Positions 18,283-27,656 of a DNA stretch of 64,000 nucleotides are shown in pieces. Each line of letters starts with the position of its first letter. Position 1 is the first letter of the stretch. Source of the DNA: Megasphaera micronuciformis F0359 (GTDB taxonomy: Bacteria > Bacillota > Negativicutes > Veillonellales > Megasphaeraceae); assembly GCF_000165735.1 (NCBI RefSeq), contig NZ_GL538208.1, positions 234,682 through 298,681 of the forward strand, read 5' to 3'. The position numbers were made by a program, and so were the translations under genes. The notes beneath the pieces were generated by a model that did not search any database, was not told where the DNA came from, and saw nothing but the letters and a program-made list of their open reading frames with translations.

Positions 18283-18714
18283 ATGAATAAGAAAGCCGAG
18301 GCCTTCCGAAAATATTTAAAGAAATCGGGAATCAAGTCGTTTATGATGGATGATATGCATGACCGCCAGTTGAACACGGTCATTTTCAGGACATTCATTG
18401 AAGCTCAGGGAACGGAATTACCGCTTGTGTTGGTTCTTGACGATACGCTGTATTCGACAATTCGTGTTCTCATAGCCCCGAAGGTTCTGAAAAACGGCAA
18501 CGAAACGGCTGTATATAATCTCATCAATGAGTACAATCGTACGTACAAGTCTTTCAAGTACTGTGTTGACGAAGAAGGGGCACTGATCCTGGACGTTTGC
18601 TACATTAGCGATGATGTAGCTGACGGAGAAATTATATCGGTTTTGTTCAGCCTCATTATCGAGCACTTGGAAGAATCGTACGGACAAATTATGCGAGCCG
18701 TCTGGGCCGCTTAA
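18283..18714 (+). CDS. hypothetical protein, YbjN-like
   Basis: A 143-residue soluble protein starting after GGAGTG. The order of strands and helices (FRTFIEAQGTELPLVLVLDD, then a beta segment VDEEGALILDVCY and a C-terminal helix) resembles YbjN/type-III-chaperone-like folds, but this is a pattern impression only. It has its own promoter and terminator, so it is probably monocistronic. Confidence 0.6.
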   Translation: MNKKAEAFRKYLKKSGIKSFMMDDMHDRQLNTVIFRTFIEAQGTELPLVLVLDDTLYSTIRVLIAPKVLKNGNETAVYNLINEYNRTYKSFKYCVDEEGALILDVCYISDDVADGEIISVLFSLIIEHLEESYGQIMRAVWAA

Positions 18715-18719
18715 AAGGG

Positions 18720-18749
18720 AAAGAGTCGTCGGTAAGACGGCTCTTTTTT
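18720..18749 (+). terminator. terminator after the YbjN-like gene
   Basis: AAGAGTCGTC and GACGGCTCTT around a GGTAA loop, one G-U pair, then a six-T run. Confidence 0.9.
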
Positions 18750-18811
18750 GTTGCCGTAACGGAAAATCCGAAAGAGTAAATATAACGATAAATTTGCATA
18801 TTTTCATAAGA

Positions 18812-18840
18812 TTGACAGTCATAGACGGGTGTGATAATCT
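18812..18840 (+). promoter_or_regulatory. promoter of the zinc-binding lipoprotein gene
   Basis: TTGACA and TAATCT separated by 17 bases. The next 50 bases before the gene hold no clear palindrome, so no Zur box is claimed. Confidence 0.7.
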
Positions 18841-18893
18841 TTCTTGTATGTTAATGCAGATGATTCGCATTTGCCAAAAAGGAGATGGTAGGG

Positions 18894-19796
18894 TTGAGGA
18901 AATGGATAGCTTGCATACTTACGGTCCTTTTGGCCGTATCCGTTTTGGCCGGTTGCGGTAAGACGGAAGAGGCGGCGAAGAAGGATAAGGTGAAGGTGGC
19001 TGTCAGCTTTGATGCCATGGGAGAATTCGTCAAGGCCGTAGGCAAGGACAAAGTGGAAGTGCATACCGTTATCCCGGCAGGGACGGAACCGCACGGTTTC
19101 GAACCTTCGACGGAAACAATGAAAGCTCTTTCAGGGGCAGACGTATTCGTGTATAACGGGTTGGGTATGGAACCGTGGCAGGAAAAGGTTGTCGAAGCGG
19201 CTCATAACGACAAGCTCGTTAAAATTGAGGCTTCTAAGGGAATTGACGCCATTAAGAATACTGATCCGGAAGAAGTGGAAGAACACGGTGAATTCGATCC
19301 CCATGCATGGCTCAGTCTGACTTGTGCCGCACAAGAGGTTCAAAATATTGCCGACGGACTGGCTCAAGCCGACCCGGCTAATAAGGATTTCTACGAAAAG
19401 AACGCTAAAGAATACATTGCCCAGCTTGAAAGCCTGCGCAAGGATTATGAAGGCAAGTTTAAAGACGTTCAGCGTCGCGACTTCGTAACGGGTCACGCAG
19501 CTTTCGGCTATTTGTGCCGCGATTTCGCGTTAACGCAAAAGAGCGTAGAAGACGTTTTTGCAGAAGGTGAGCCGAGCCCGAAGGAATTGGCCGAACTGAC
19601 CGAATATTGCAAGACGAATCAAGTGAAGACGATTTTTGCCGAAGAAGCGGCAAGCCCTGCAGTTTCTAAAACCTTGGCCGCCGAAGTAGGTGCCAAGGTG
19701 GAAGTCCTCGATACGATAGAAAGCAATCCTGAAGGAGAGTCATATCTCGATCGTATGAAGACCAACTTGGAACGCATTTATGAAAGCATGAAATAA
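18894..19796 (+). CDS. metal ABC transporter substrate-binding lipoprotein (ZnuA-like)
   Basis: About 300 residues with lipobox LAGC, so lipid-anchored. It belongs to the cluster A-I metal receptors: ligand His residues sit in GTEPHGFEP, FDPHAWLS and TGHAAFGY, and the acidic ligand in FAEEAASP. Zinc or manganese is the expected cargo; the short acidic segment EEVEEHGEFD replaces the long His-rich loop of ZnuA. TTG 18894 is chosen because GGAG is nine bases upstream, whereas ATG 18885 touches it. No permease or ATPase gene is adjacent and a strong terminator follows, so it is an orphan receptor in this window. Confidence 0.88.
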   Translation: MRKWIACILTVLLAVSVLAGCGKTEEAAKKDKVKVAVSFDAMGEFVKAVGKDKVEVHTVIPAGTEPHGFEPSTETMKALSGADVFVYNGLGMEPWQEKVVEAAHNDKLVKIEASKGIDAIKNTDPEEVEEHGEFDPHAWLSLTCAAQEVQNIADGLAQADPANKDFYEKNAKEYIAQLESLRKDYEGKFKDVQRRDFVTGHAAFGYLCRDFALTQKSVEDVFAEGEPSPKELAELTEYCKTNQVKTIFAEEAASPAVSKTLAAEVGAKVEVLDTIESNPEGESYLDRMKTNLERIYESMK

Positions 19797-19812
19797 ATCC
19801 TCTTTTAGATAG

Positions 19813-19887
19813 AAAAAAGGACAGGAAGAAAGGTATTGCGCTCAGACTGAAAAGGAGCGGTATCTTTTGGATTCTGTCCTTTTTTTC
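19813..19887 (+). terminator. long terminator hairpin before murA
   Basis: Outer arms AAAAAAGGACAG and CTGTCCTTTTTTT enclose an inner hairpin (AAGGTATTGCGCTC with GAGCGGTATCTTT). The two-part stem is unusually long. Confidence 0.85.
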
Positions 19888-20044
19888 TTGCTGAAAATCC
19901 TTTTATCTCCCTTCTTCGGGGTATTTCAGATTTCGCTTTTCTGTGTTACAATATCTGTTAGCAATTATGACCGGAAGGTAAATTGTTTAGAGTAAAAACT
20001 ATGTATATAAAGGTATATTGAAGATATATTGGGAGGCATCGGAG

Positions 20045-21316
20045 TTGGAAAAACTGATTGTTCACGGAGGTAATCCGCTTAACGGTACGGTTCGGGTCAG
20101 CGGTGCTAAAAATGCCGTTTTGCCCATTATCGTTGCGTCCATGTTGGGAGTAGGCAAGTCGACATTGACGGAAATTCCGGAATTGGCCGATGTCCACACG
20201 GTTAGCGAGGTTATTAAATCCTTAGGCGTAGCAGTGGAATCGCCCGAAAAGGGGACACTCGTTCTGGACGGTACGAATATTACGTCTACCGTGGCTCCGT
20301 ACGATTTGGTACGTCGCATGCGTGCGTCTTTCCTCGTTATGGGTCCCTTGCTTGCACGGAAACGGCATGCTAAAATCTCTCTTCCCGGCGGGTGTTCCAT
20401 CGGGGCCAGACCCATTGATTTGCACCTAAAGGCCTTTGAAGCCATGGGTGCGGTTATTGACTTGGCCGACGGCGATATTGAAGCATCCGTTCCTGACGGT
20501 TTGAAGGGTGCGAGAATCTACTTGGACTTTCCCAGCGTAGGAGCTACGGAAAATATTCTTATGGCCGCCTCTTTGGCTGAAGGCAAGACGGTCCTTGAAA
20601 ATGCGGCGGAAGAACCGGAAATCGTTGATTTGGCAACGTATCTTAACAGCATGGGTGCCAATATTCGCGGTGCCGGGACGAATACCATTCGTATTGAAGG
20701 CGTTAAGGAATTACGCGGCGCCGCTCATGCCGTCATTCCCGATCGCATCGAAGCGGGGACCTTTATGGTCGGTGCGGCTATGACACAGGGGAATGTGTAT
20801 GTAGAAAACGCTTTGTCCGAACACTTGAAACCCCTCATTGCCAAGCTCAAGGAAGTGGGCGCACGGGTTGAAGAAGACATTGACGGTATTCGCGTCATCG
20901 GTACGAGACCGCTGAAAGCCGTTGAAATAAAGACCCTGCCTTATCCGGGTTTTCCTACGGATATGCAGGCGCAGTTCATGGCCTTGGCAACTATTTGCGA
21001 AGGTAACAGCATTGTCACGGAAACAGTTTTTGAAAACCGTTTTATGCATGTTGAAGAATTTAAACGAATGGGTGCGAAAATCCGTATTGAAGGTCGCAGT
21101 GCCTTTATTGAAGGGGTGCAACACTTGGCTGGCGGTCGCGTCAATGCGACGGACCTGCGTGCCGGCGCGGCACTTGTCCTGGCCGGTCTCGTGGCTGAAG
21201 GCCGTACGGAAATCGGCTCGTTACATCACATAGACAGAGGCTATGACGATCTGGTAGCCAAGTTACAAAGGTTGGGTGCAGACATTGTCCGAGTCCGAGT
21301 TGAAGACGAAGAATAA
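20045..21316 (+). CDS. murA: UDP-N-acetylglucosamine 1-carboxyvinyltransferase
   Basis: The first committed step of peptidoglycan synthesis: transfer of enolpyruvate from PEP to UDP-GlcNAc. The 423-residue length is standard. Diagnostic sites are GAKNAVLP near the start (Lys 22 region), [16 protein letters not shown], and the active-site loop GGCSIGARP with Cys at residue 117, the fosfomycin target. I place the start at TTG 20045, with GGGAGG at 20031 nine bases upstream, rather than TTG 20018. It overlaps the following mreB-like gene, as in the murA-mbl region of Bacilli, and opens the envelope cluster. Confidence 0.95.
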   Translation: MEKLIVHGGNPLNGTVRVSGAKNAVLPIIVASMLGVGKSTLTEIPELADVHTVSEVIKSLGVAVESPEKGTLVLDGTNITSTVAPYDLVRRMRASFLVMGPLLARKRHAKISLPGGCSIGARPIDLHLKAFEAMGAVIDLADGDIEASVPDGLKGARIYLDFPSVGATENILMAASLAEGKTVLENAAEEPEIVDLATYLNSMGANIRGAGTNTIRIEGVKELRGAAHAVIPDRIEAGTFMVGAAMTQGNVYVENALSEHLKPLIAKLKEVGARVEEDIDGIRVIGTRPLKAVEIKTLPYPGFPTDMQAQFMALATICEGNSIVTETVFENRFMHVEEFKRMGAKIRIEGRSAFIEGVQHLAGGRVNATDLRAGAALVLAGLVAEGRTEIGSLHHIDRGYDDLVAKLQRLGADIVRVRVEDEE

Positions 21317-22364
21317 TCGAAAAACTCTGTCTCCGTTGCGGTATTTGTCACCGTCCCGTTGGTTCGGTACGGACATTGCCGTTGATTTGGGGACATCCAA
21401 TATTGTCGTATATGTTAAAAACCGCGGTGTCGTTATTAATGAACCGGCCGTTATTGCCGTCGACGAGCGACTTAACCGTGTTGTCGCCGTCGGTAAGGAA
21501 GCCAAGGCTATGTTGGGGCGGTCGCCTCGCAATGTGAGGACCTATCATCCTGTGAGCTACGGTGTCATTGCCGATTACGATGCGACGGAGTATCTTTTGC
21601 GTCATTATCTGCGCAAGGTGACGGGTAATTACATGCTCAGTAAGCCGCGCGTCATCGTATCCGTTCCTTCGGGTGTGACGAACGTAGAACGACGGGCCGT
21701 TATGGAAGCGGTATTGCAGGCCGGAGCCCGTAAGATTGTCGTCATGGAAGAACCCTTGGCGGCAGCCATCGGGGCAGGTCTTGATATTGCCGATTCGAAC
21801 GGGTCCATGGTTGTCGACCTGGGCGGCGGTACGACCAATGTGGCTATTTTAAGCCTCAGCGGTGTCGTTATCAGCGAATCCTTGCGTATCGGCAGTCATA
21901 CCTTCGATGAAGCGATTATTCGCTATTTGGAAAAAAATAAATCCGTAACCGTCGGGTATCGTACAGCCGAAGAGTTAAAAATGCTCATCGGCACGGCCAT
22001 TGCGGACGGTCGCAACTTTATGGCCGACGTGCGCGGTCGCAGTACGGAAACGGGACTTCCTGTAGAGGCCGATGTGGACTCGCAGGAAATAAGAACGGCT
22101 CTGGAAGAGCCGTTGGACAGTATTGTCCATGCCGTCGTATCTATATTGGAAAAGACGCCGCCCGAATTGGCGGCCGACATTGCCGACCACGGCATTGTCC
22201 TCACCGGCGGCGGGGCTCTTTTGGACGGTTTTGATCGTCTCATTGCAAGAGCCACGGGGATGGCCGCTTATTTATGCGACACGCCCCTTCTTTCCGTAGC
22301 AAACGGAGCCGGCAAGGCTTTGGCGGAAATGGACAGATTAAAAGACAGTTATTACGAATCATAG
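21276..22364 (+). CDS. MreB/Mbl-family actin-like protein
   Basis: A 362-residue bacterial actin that would form membrane-associated filaments organising cell-wall synthesis. Phosphate-binding loops are clear: [16 protein letters not shown] near the N-terminus and [14 protein letters not shown] in the middle, with a late [13 protein letters not shown]. The N-terminus is about 25 residues longer than in typical MreB. The GTG start overlaps murA by 41 bases, with only a weak AAAGG; TTG 21300 is a possible shorter start. Which MreB paralogue this is cannot be decided here. Confidence 0.88.
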   Translation: MQTLSESELKTKNNRKTLSPLRYLSPSRWFGTDIAVDLGTSNIVVYVKNRGVVINEPAVIAVDERLNRVVAVGKEAKAMLGRSPRNVRTYHPVSYGVIADYDATEYLLRHYLRKVTGNYMLSKPRVIVSVPSGVTNVERRAVMEAVLQAGARKIVVMEEPLAAAIGAGLDIADSNGSMVVDLGGGTTNVAILSLSGVVISESLRIGSHTFDEAIIRYLEKNKSVTVGYRTAEELKMLIGTAIADGRNFMADVRGRSTETGLPVEADVDSQEIRTALEEPLDSIVHAVVSILEKTPPELAADIADHGIVLTGGGALLDGFDRLIARATGMAAYLCDTPLLSVANGAGKALAEMDRLKDSYYES

Positions 22365-22375
22365 AGGTGGATAAT

Positions 22376-22666
22376 ATGAAAAAGTTAAAAAAGATGATAG
22401 TAGCACTGGGCTTGGCCGCTATGGCCGTGATGCCCGTCAGCGCTGCAGAAGTAGCATATACTTCCGTGTTGAGCGGTACGGTAACGACCGTATCGGCTGT
22501 AGGTACGGTTGTTCGTGAAGGCGATGTACTGCTTACGGTCAACACCTTGACAGGCCCTATGGCTGCAGCTCGAGCTCAGTCGGCCGGTGTAGTTAAATCC
22601 GTTGCCGTCGGAGCGGGCAGCACAGTTAATGCCGGCGAAACGGTAGTTGTGGTGGAAGCGGAATAA
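22376..22666 (+). CDS. exported biotinyl/lipoyl-like domain protein, no modifiable lysine
   Basis: A 96-residue protein with a good signal peptide (cleavage near VSA-AE) and a mature part that is a single biotinyl/lipoyl-type beta hammerhead: SGTVTTVSAVGTVVREGDVL, then SAGVVKSVAVGAGSTVNAGE. At the tip of the hairpin, where carrier proteins have the target Lys (for example AMKM), this reads NTLTGPM, so it should not be biotinylated or lipoylated. Such domains also occur in periplasmic adaptor proteins. GAGGTGG precedes the ATG, and the gene lies 11 bases after mreB-like and three before the S55 peptidase, so it is co-transcribed. Function unknown. Confidence 0.75.
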   Translation: MKKLKKMIVALGLAAMAVMPVSAAEVAYTSVLSGTVTTVSAVGTVVREGDVLLTVNTLTGPMAAARAQSAGVVKSVAVGAGSTVNAGETVVVVEAE

Positions 22667-22669
22667 GAG

Positions 22670-24685
22670 ATGAATATACTACGGAAATTCCGCCGTGTTG
22701 CAGCAGCAATGACGGCGGCTTTCTGTTGTCTTACCGCTTTTTCGGTTCAGGCCGAAACCTTTATGTCCGTTAAGGATGTTCAACCGGGCATGACAGGGTA
22801 TGCCAAGACGGTAGCTCACGGCAGAAAGATAGAAACCTTCCCGGTAGAAGTCCTGGGAATTATGAAAAATGCAGGCCCGTCGGGGGACTTGATTTTGGCC
22901 AAGTTCTCGGGACCCCTCATAGAAGAATCGGGCGGTATTGCGCAGGGCATGTCGGGAAGTCCCGTATATATTAACGGGAAACTTGTCGGTGCCGTTGCTT
23001 ACGGGTGGTCCTTTACCAAATCCCGTATGGGTATGATTACACCCATTGAAGACATGGTAAAGCTCTGGAACGATCCGGCAAAGGAAGAGATCCCCGAATT
23101 TAACGCCAGAGAAACGCAATTGGTACCTATTGCCACGCCCTTAATGGCTTCGGGATTCGATTCTCTTTCCATGCAGTGGATGAAGGACAAGTTGAAGTCC
23201 TACAACTTCCAACCTGTCGACACGGCCTCGGCAGGGGATGATAACGTGGCCTATCCTTTGGAAGCGGGCAGCTCCGTTGCCGCAGCCTTCGTAGACGGCG
23301 ACATGCGCTTAGGTGCCATCGGTACCGTTACGTATGTGGACGACAAGCATATCGTCGCCTTCGGGCATCCTTTCTTAAAACGCGGCAGTATTGATTATTT
23401 TATGCACAATGCTTATATTTTTACGATTGTAAACAACTATGACAGCTCATTTAAACTCGGCTCCGTAGGTGCGGAAGTCGGTAAAATCGATCAGGACCGC
23501 GGCTCGGGTATTGCCGGTGAATACGGTGCCGTCGCACCGGGTATTCCCGTAACTATTCATGTATCCGACAGGGATACGCTGGCAGCTAAAACGAAGCATG
23601 TAAAAATTATTGAAGACAGCGAGTTGACTCCCGTTCTGGCGTCGACGACGGTCTATAACACGGTAAACCAGACTATAGACCGTAAGGGCGGCGGTACAGC
23701 GACCATTGCTTACACTATTCGTTCGGCTGACGGTGACGATAAGAGCATTACTCGTCACAATATGTATTATTCGGAAGATAATATTAACGAAAAATCCATT
23801 GACGAATTGTATAATGTCCTCGATATTTTGAAGCACAACGAATTTATTAAATATCCTATTTTATCCATAGAATCGGATATATCTCTTACGCAGGCTAAAC
23901 AGTCGGCTCGGATTGTCGATGCTACGGCGGCTCCCGTTGTCGTCAGCCCCGGCGATACGATTTACTTTAAAGTGAAGATTCACCCCTATCGGGGCGAGGA
24001 CGAAATTAAAGATATGTCCTTCGTCGTACCGGAAGATCAGCCTCTGGGCGACATGGTTCTGGAAGTACGCGGCGGCGGTGTCGTACCTTTGCCGTACCTC
24101 ATTCAGAAACAGCAGTATAATTTGACGGATGAAATCCTTGAACGCCTGAGAACATACAAGGACTTCGCCGACTTGAAAAAGAAAATCGAAGAAGAAGATT
24201 CAAACAACCAAATCGTCATCGAAATCCTTGAACAGAATGTAAGCATGGTCAACGATGAAAAGTCGACAACGGCGAAGTTGAAGATTCAAGGGAAGGAACC
24301 TGTCGAAACGGACAAATCCCTGGTGAAGCCGAAAAAGAAACTTCTCAGCGAACATGACGATGACGACGAAGCCAAATCGGTTGTCGATACGCCGTATATT
24401 ATTCACGGCGACGGGCAGATTACCATTAAGGTTATGACACCGGCCAAACGGGATGCTGAGATGGCTAAGCGCAAAAAGTCTCATAGCGGACAAGTCAGTC
24501 TCGTTGAATCGATGGACGGTGAAGACAGTGACGTAACGGGGAAGAAGGATGATGTGAAAGCCCGTAAAACGGCGATAAAAATGCGTCGTCTCATAAAGAT
24601 AAGACGGCCTCGGACGCTCAAAAGAATCATGGCGACAAGGATGCCGACCCGACTACGGACGAAAAGGATGAATAAGTTTTCATGA
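22670..24685 (+). CDS. SpoIVB-type S55 serine peptidase, exported, C-terminal frameshift
   Basis: Signal peptide to about residue 28, then an S55 domain with catalytic Ser 95 in GMSGSPVYINGK, LGAIGTVTYV, and a GHPFLKRG motif; residues 260-500 continue as beta-rich domains. In spore formers SpoIVB cleaves a membrane regulator; here, with no sporulation genes nearby, an envelope role is likely. The last 36 codons read as a very basic tail. Shifting at the A runs at 24566 or 24577 gives an acidic tail ending DADPTTDEKDE and a stop at 24675, which fits the protein much better, so one base seems missing. Confidence 0.82.
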   Translation: MNILRKFRRVAAAMTAAFCCLTAFSVQAETFMSVKDVQPGMTGYAKTVAHGRKIETFPVEVLGIMKNAGPSGDLILAKFSGPLIEESGGIAQGMSGSPVYINGKLVGAVAYGWSFTKSRMGMITPIEDMVKLWNDPAKEEIPEFNARETQLVPIATPLMASGFDSLSMQWMKDKLKSYNFQPVDTASAGDDNVAYPLEAGSSVAAAFVDGDMRLGAIGTVTYVDDKHIVAFGHPFLKRGSIDYFMHNAYIFTIVNNYDSSFKLGSVGAEVGKIDQDRGSGIAGEYGAVAPGIPVTIHVSDRDTLAAKTKHVKIIEDSELTPVLASTTVYNTVNQTIDRKGGGTATIAYTIRSADGDDKSITRHNMYYSEDNINEKSIDELYNVLDILKHNEFIKYPILSIESDISLTQAKQSARIVDATAAPVVVSPGDTIYFKVKIHPYRGEDEIKDMSFVVPEDQPLGDMVLEVRGGGVVPLPYLIQKQQYNLTDEILERLRTYKDFADLKKKIEEEDSNNQIVIEILEQNVSMVNDEKSTTAKLKIQGKEPVETDKSLVKPKKKLLSEHDDDDEAKSVVDTPYIIHGDGQITIKVMTPAKRDAEMAKRKKSHSGQVSLVESMDGEDSDVTGKKDDVKARKTAIKMRRLIKIRRPRTLKRIMATRMPTRLRTKRMNKFS

Positions 24686-24690
24686 GAGCG

Positions 24691-24724
24691 AAAAAGGAGC
24701 GGATATTATCCGTTCCTTTTTTTC
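24691..24724 (+). terminator. terminator after the S55 peptidase gene
   Basis: AAAAAGGAGCGGAT pairs with ATCCGTTCCTTTTT around a short ATT loop, followed by a T run. Confidence 0.85.
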
Positions 24725-24765
24725 GTAAAAAACTGCTCAAAACGGCGATTCAATGCGAAAAACAT

Positions 24766-24794
24766 TTGAAAAATACTCTTGTTCATGATATGAT
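24766..24794 (+). promoter_or_regulatory. promoter of the mla-tolC operon
   Basis: TTGAAA and TATGAT at 17-base spacing, about 70 bases before mlaE, just downstream of a terminator. Confidence 0.65.
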
Positions 24795-24866
24795 TAACCT
24801 TATGAAAACTGGAGAATTATCGATAGTTTTCCATATATGGTTACAGAGTGTCTGAAGGAGGCAGTT

Positions 24867-25631
24867 TTGCAACACCTATTGGAGCGTATCGGACGCTTTA
24901 CTCTGCACATTTTCGAGGAAGTCGGAGTTATTTCCGTTCTCTTCGGACAAACTATAAAACAAATGCCCCGTATTCGTCGGGATTTGACCATAAATCAAAT
25001 GGCACACCTCGGTGTCGATTCATTTCCCATTGTCGCTCTGACTATGCTCTTTGCCGGCATGGTTATGACCCTGCAAATCGTGGATATTCTCATGCGATAC
25101 GGAGCGCAGTCGACGTTGGGCGGCATTATGTCTGTCGCCATGGGACGTGAATTGGGACCCATTCTGACGGGTGTTGTCGTAGCCGGCCGCGTCGGTGCGG
25201 CTATGACGGCCGAAATCGGGACGATGAAGGTGACGGAGCAAATTGACGCACTGCGTTGTATGGCTACGGACCCGGTAGCCTATCTGGTCGTGCCGCGCTT
25301 TGTTGCCTGCGTGTTTATGGTTCCGTTATTGACCTTTTTCGGCTATCTCATCGGTACGGGCGGCGGCTATTGTGTAGCCGTTTTCAGTGCGGGACTTACG
25401 GATTATACGTACATGCATTCCATCGAGTTCTTTACGGAAATCAGTGATGTCCTTTTCGGTCTTATCAAGGCCGGTGTCTTCGGCGGTATTATTGCCCTTG
25501 TAGCTTGTTTTGAAGGGATGCACGCCAAGAGTGGGGCCGAAGGGGTAGGACAGGCAACGACGAAATCCGTCGTTACGTCTATTATCTTTATTTTTATAAC
25601 GAATTATATTTTGTCCGTCATTTTATACTAG
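24867..25631 (+). CDS. mlaE: Mla ABC transporter permease
   Basis: A 254-residue inner-membrane permease of the MlaE family, which moves phospholipids together with the MlaF ATPase and MlaD. Conserved stretches are ALTMLFAGMVMTLQ, the cytoplasmic coupling region GRELGPILTGVVVAGRVGAAMTAEIGTMKVTEQIDAL (read as two halves), and VPRFVACVFMVPLL. TTG 24867 is preferred to ATG 24837 because AAGGAGG sits five bases before it. mlaF starts nine bases after it. Confidence 0.92.
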   Translation: MQHLLERIGRFTLHIFEEVGVISVLFGQTIKQMPRIRRDLTINQMAHLGVDSFPIVALTMLFAGMVMTLQIVDILMRYGAQSTLGGIMSVAMGRELGPILTGVVVAGRVGAAMTAEIGTMKVTEQIDALRCMATDPVAYLVVPRFVACVFMVPLLTFFGYLIGTGGGYCVAVFSAGLTDYTYMHSIEFFTEISDVLFGLIKAGVFGGIIALVACFEGMHAKSGAEGVGQATTKSVVTSIIFIFITNYILSVILY

Positions 25632-25640
25632 GAGCGACCT

Positions 25641-26390
25641 ATGATACGTTTAGAAGATATAACCGTCGCTTATGACGACAGAATTATTTTGAACCATGTC
25701 AATTTGGATATTCACGACGGCGAAACTCTGGCCGTTATCGGTGCCAGCGGCTCCGGCAAAAGTACGACCTTACGACTTATTATGGGGTTGCAAAAGCCGA
25801 CGAGCGGCAGGGTATACATTGACGGCGAAGATATTACGGACTATTCGGAAGAAAAGATGGATGAAGTTCGACGCCATATGGGTATGGTCTTTCAGTATTC
25901 AGCTCTCTTCGACTCTATGACAGTCGGTGAAAACGTGGCCTTCGGTTTGAGGCAGCATACAAAGACGAAAGAAGAAGAGATTCATAAGATAGTTGCCGAA
26001 AAGCTTCACGCCGTCGGGCTGGACGGAATTGAAGAGATGATGCCCAACGACTTGTCGGGGGGCATGAAAAAACGTGTCAGTCTGGCACGGGCCGTGGCCT
26101 TAAATCCGAAGATTATTTTATACGATGAACCGACAGCGGGTCTTGATCCGGTGCGCAGCAACGACATCAGTCGTCTGATAAAGGCTATGCAGGAAAGTAT
26201 GCATCCTTTATCGGTCGTCGTTACACACGATATGGAGTCGGCTTTTTCAGTAGCTGACAGAATGGTGTATTTGGAAAACGGAAGATTTGAAATGATAGGA
26301 ACAACGGAAGAATTTAAAAATACGACGAATGAAAAAGTTCGCTATTTCATTACAGGCGGTAAAGAAGGACGAGAAGGGGGCGAGAGATAA
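25641..26390 (+). CDS. mlaF: Mla ABC transporter ATP-binding protein
   Basis: A 249-residue ABC ATPase. Walker A GASGSGKST (about 34-42), Q-loop in VFQYSALFDSMTV, signature LSGGMKKR, Walker B IILYDEPTAGLDP and the VVTHD switch are all present. The SGGMKKR signature and SALFDSMTV are characteristic of MlaF. It should energise phospholipid transport across the envelope with MlaE and MlaD. The stop overlaps the next start (26390). Confidence 0.93.
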   Translation: MIRLEDITVAYDDRIILNHVNLDIHDGETLAVIGASGSGKSTTLRLIMGLQKPTSGRVYIDGEDITDYSEEKMDEVRRHMGMVFQYSALFDSMTVGENVAFGLRQHTKTKEEEIHKIVAEKLHAVGLDGIEEMMPNDLSGGMKKRVSLARAVALNPKIILYDEPTAGLDPVRSNDISRLIKAMQESMHPLSVVVTHDMESAFSVADRMVYLENGRFEMIGTTEEFKNTTNEKVRYFITGGKEGREGGER

Positions 26391-27625
26391 TGAAGAATAT
26401 GACGGCGGAAGTCAAGGTCGGAATTATGACCGTTGTCGGCGTACTCTTATTATTCTTTGTAGTCGTTGGCTTGTCCCATGCAGATTTGTTTCGTTCGTCG
26501 GGACTTACGGTACACGTAGCTTTCAGTGATGCCAACGGGTTACAGGCCGGTAATACCGTGCGCTACGTAGGCGTCAACGTCGGCAAGGTAGAATCCGTAA
26601 CGGCCGGTAAAGACGGAGTAGAAGTGACTTTGAAACTGAAAAAAGGCACGGAAATTCCGAAGGACTCCAAGGCCGTCATTACGACGGACGGTCTTATGGG
26701 TGAAAAACTGGTGTCTATTACGCCCGGACAGGATACGCAACATTTAGTGACAGACGGCGGTACCTTACAGGGTGATAAGGTCAAGTCGGTTGACGATGTT
26801 ATGGATAATGCCAATAAGTTGCTGAACAACGTAAACGACATGATGAAAAACGTCAACTCCGTTATCGGTGACGAAAAGACACAGGGGGCTATGCGCGGCT
26901 CCATTCAAAATATTGCCGGAATTACGGGCAATGTAAACGATATGTTGGCGGCCAATGCCGGTAATGTACAGCAGATGACGGCCAATATGGCGGCTATTAC
27001 GGGACAATTGAATGAATCGGTACAACGCATGGACGGCGACGGAAAGATGAGCGCCGATATGCGCAGTTCCCTGGAAAATATCAAGGTTATTACGGACCGG
27101 TTTACGGTCATTGCGGGGGAGATGGAAAATATCGCCACGGACCCGCAGAGCAGTGCGGACATTCGGAAAACCTTGCATAATACGGCACAGATTTCCGAAA
27201 AGGTAAACGGCCTGCTCGGAGGTGGCGGTATGAACATGGAAGGCGAAGCCGGCATGTTGTATAATGATACGAGAAACGAGGTCAGCGGTCGCGCAAATTT
27301 TAAGTTATACCGTCGCGACTCTTTCGCACTTGTCGGTGCGGAAGACGTGGGAGACGGTACGCAGCTTAATTTGCAATACGGCAGAGCTTATAAAGACTAT
27401 GCCGCAAGGGCCGGGTTGATACACGGTAAGTTCGGTATAGGGGCCGATTTCTTTACACACAGCAAGTTTCGCTTTTCTCTTGAAGGGTATGACCCCAACG
27501 ACTGGCGTTATCGTTTGACGGCCCAATATCAGATTCATCCGCACATCTTCCTTATGGGGCAATTTACTCGCCCCATGTCGAGATCCGACGGCGGTAATTA
27601 TTACGGGATTAACTATGTCTTCTAA
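26390..27625 (+). CDS. mlaD: MlaD-type MCE protein with predicted C-terminal outer-membrane barrel
   Basis: A 411-residue protein. One N-terminal membrane helix (about 14-32) is followed by an MCE domain (SGLTVHVAFSDANGLQAGNT to about residue 120). Residues about 125-280 are a helical region with spaced N/M heptads. From about residue 281 the protein changes to alternating strands (GRANFKLYRRDSFALVGAED, FGIGADFFTHSKFRFSLEGY) and ends in aromatic NYYGINYVF, like an outer-membrane barrel. E. coli MlaD ends after the MCE domain. A helix-plus-barrel MlaD bridging both membranes has been described for Veillonella parvula, and this fits that design. Confidence 0.88.
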   Translation: MKNMTAEVKVGIMTVVGVLLLFFVVVGLSHADLFRSSGLTVHVAFSDANGLQAGNTVRYVGVNVGKVESVTAGKDGVEVTLKLKKGTEIPKDSKAVITTDGLMGEKLVSITPGQDTQHLVTDGGTLQGDKVKSVDDVMDNANKLLNNVNDMMKNVNSVIGDEKTQGAMRGSIQNIAGITGNVNDMLAANAGNVQQMTANMAAITGQLNESVQRMDGDGKMSADMRSSLENIKVITDRFTVIAGEMENIATDPQSSADIRKTLHNTAQISEKVNGLLGGGGMNMEGEAGMLYNDTRNEVSGRANFKLYRRDSFALVGAEDVGDGTQLNLQYGRAYKDYAARAGLIHGKFGIGADFFTHSKFRFSLEGYDPNDWRYRLTAQYQIHPHIFLMGQFTRPMSRSDGGNYYGINYVF

Positions 27626-27656
27626 TACGACCGAATACGGTTACGGAGGTTTTGCA

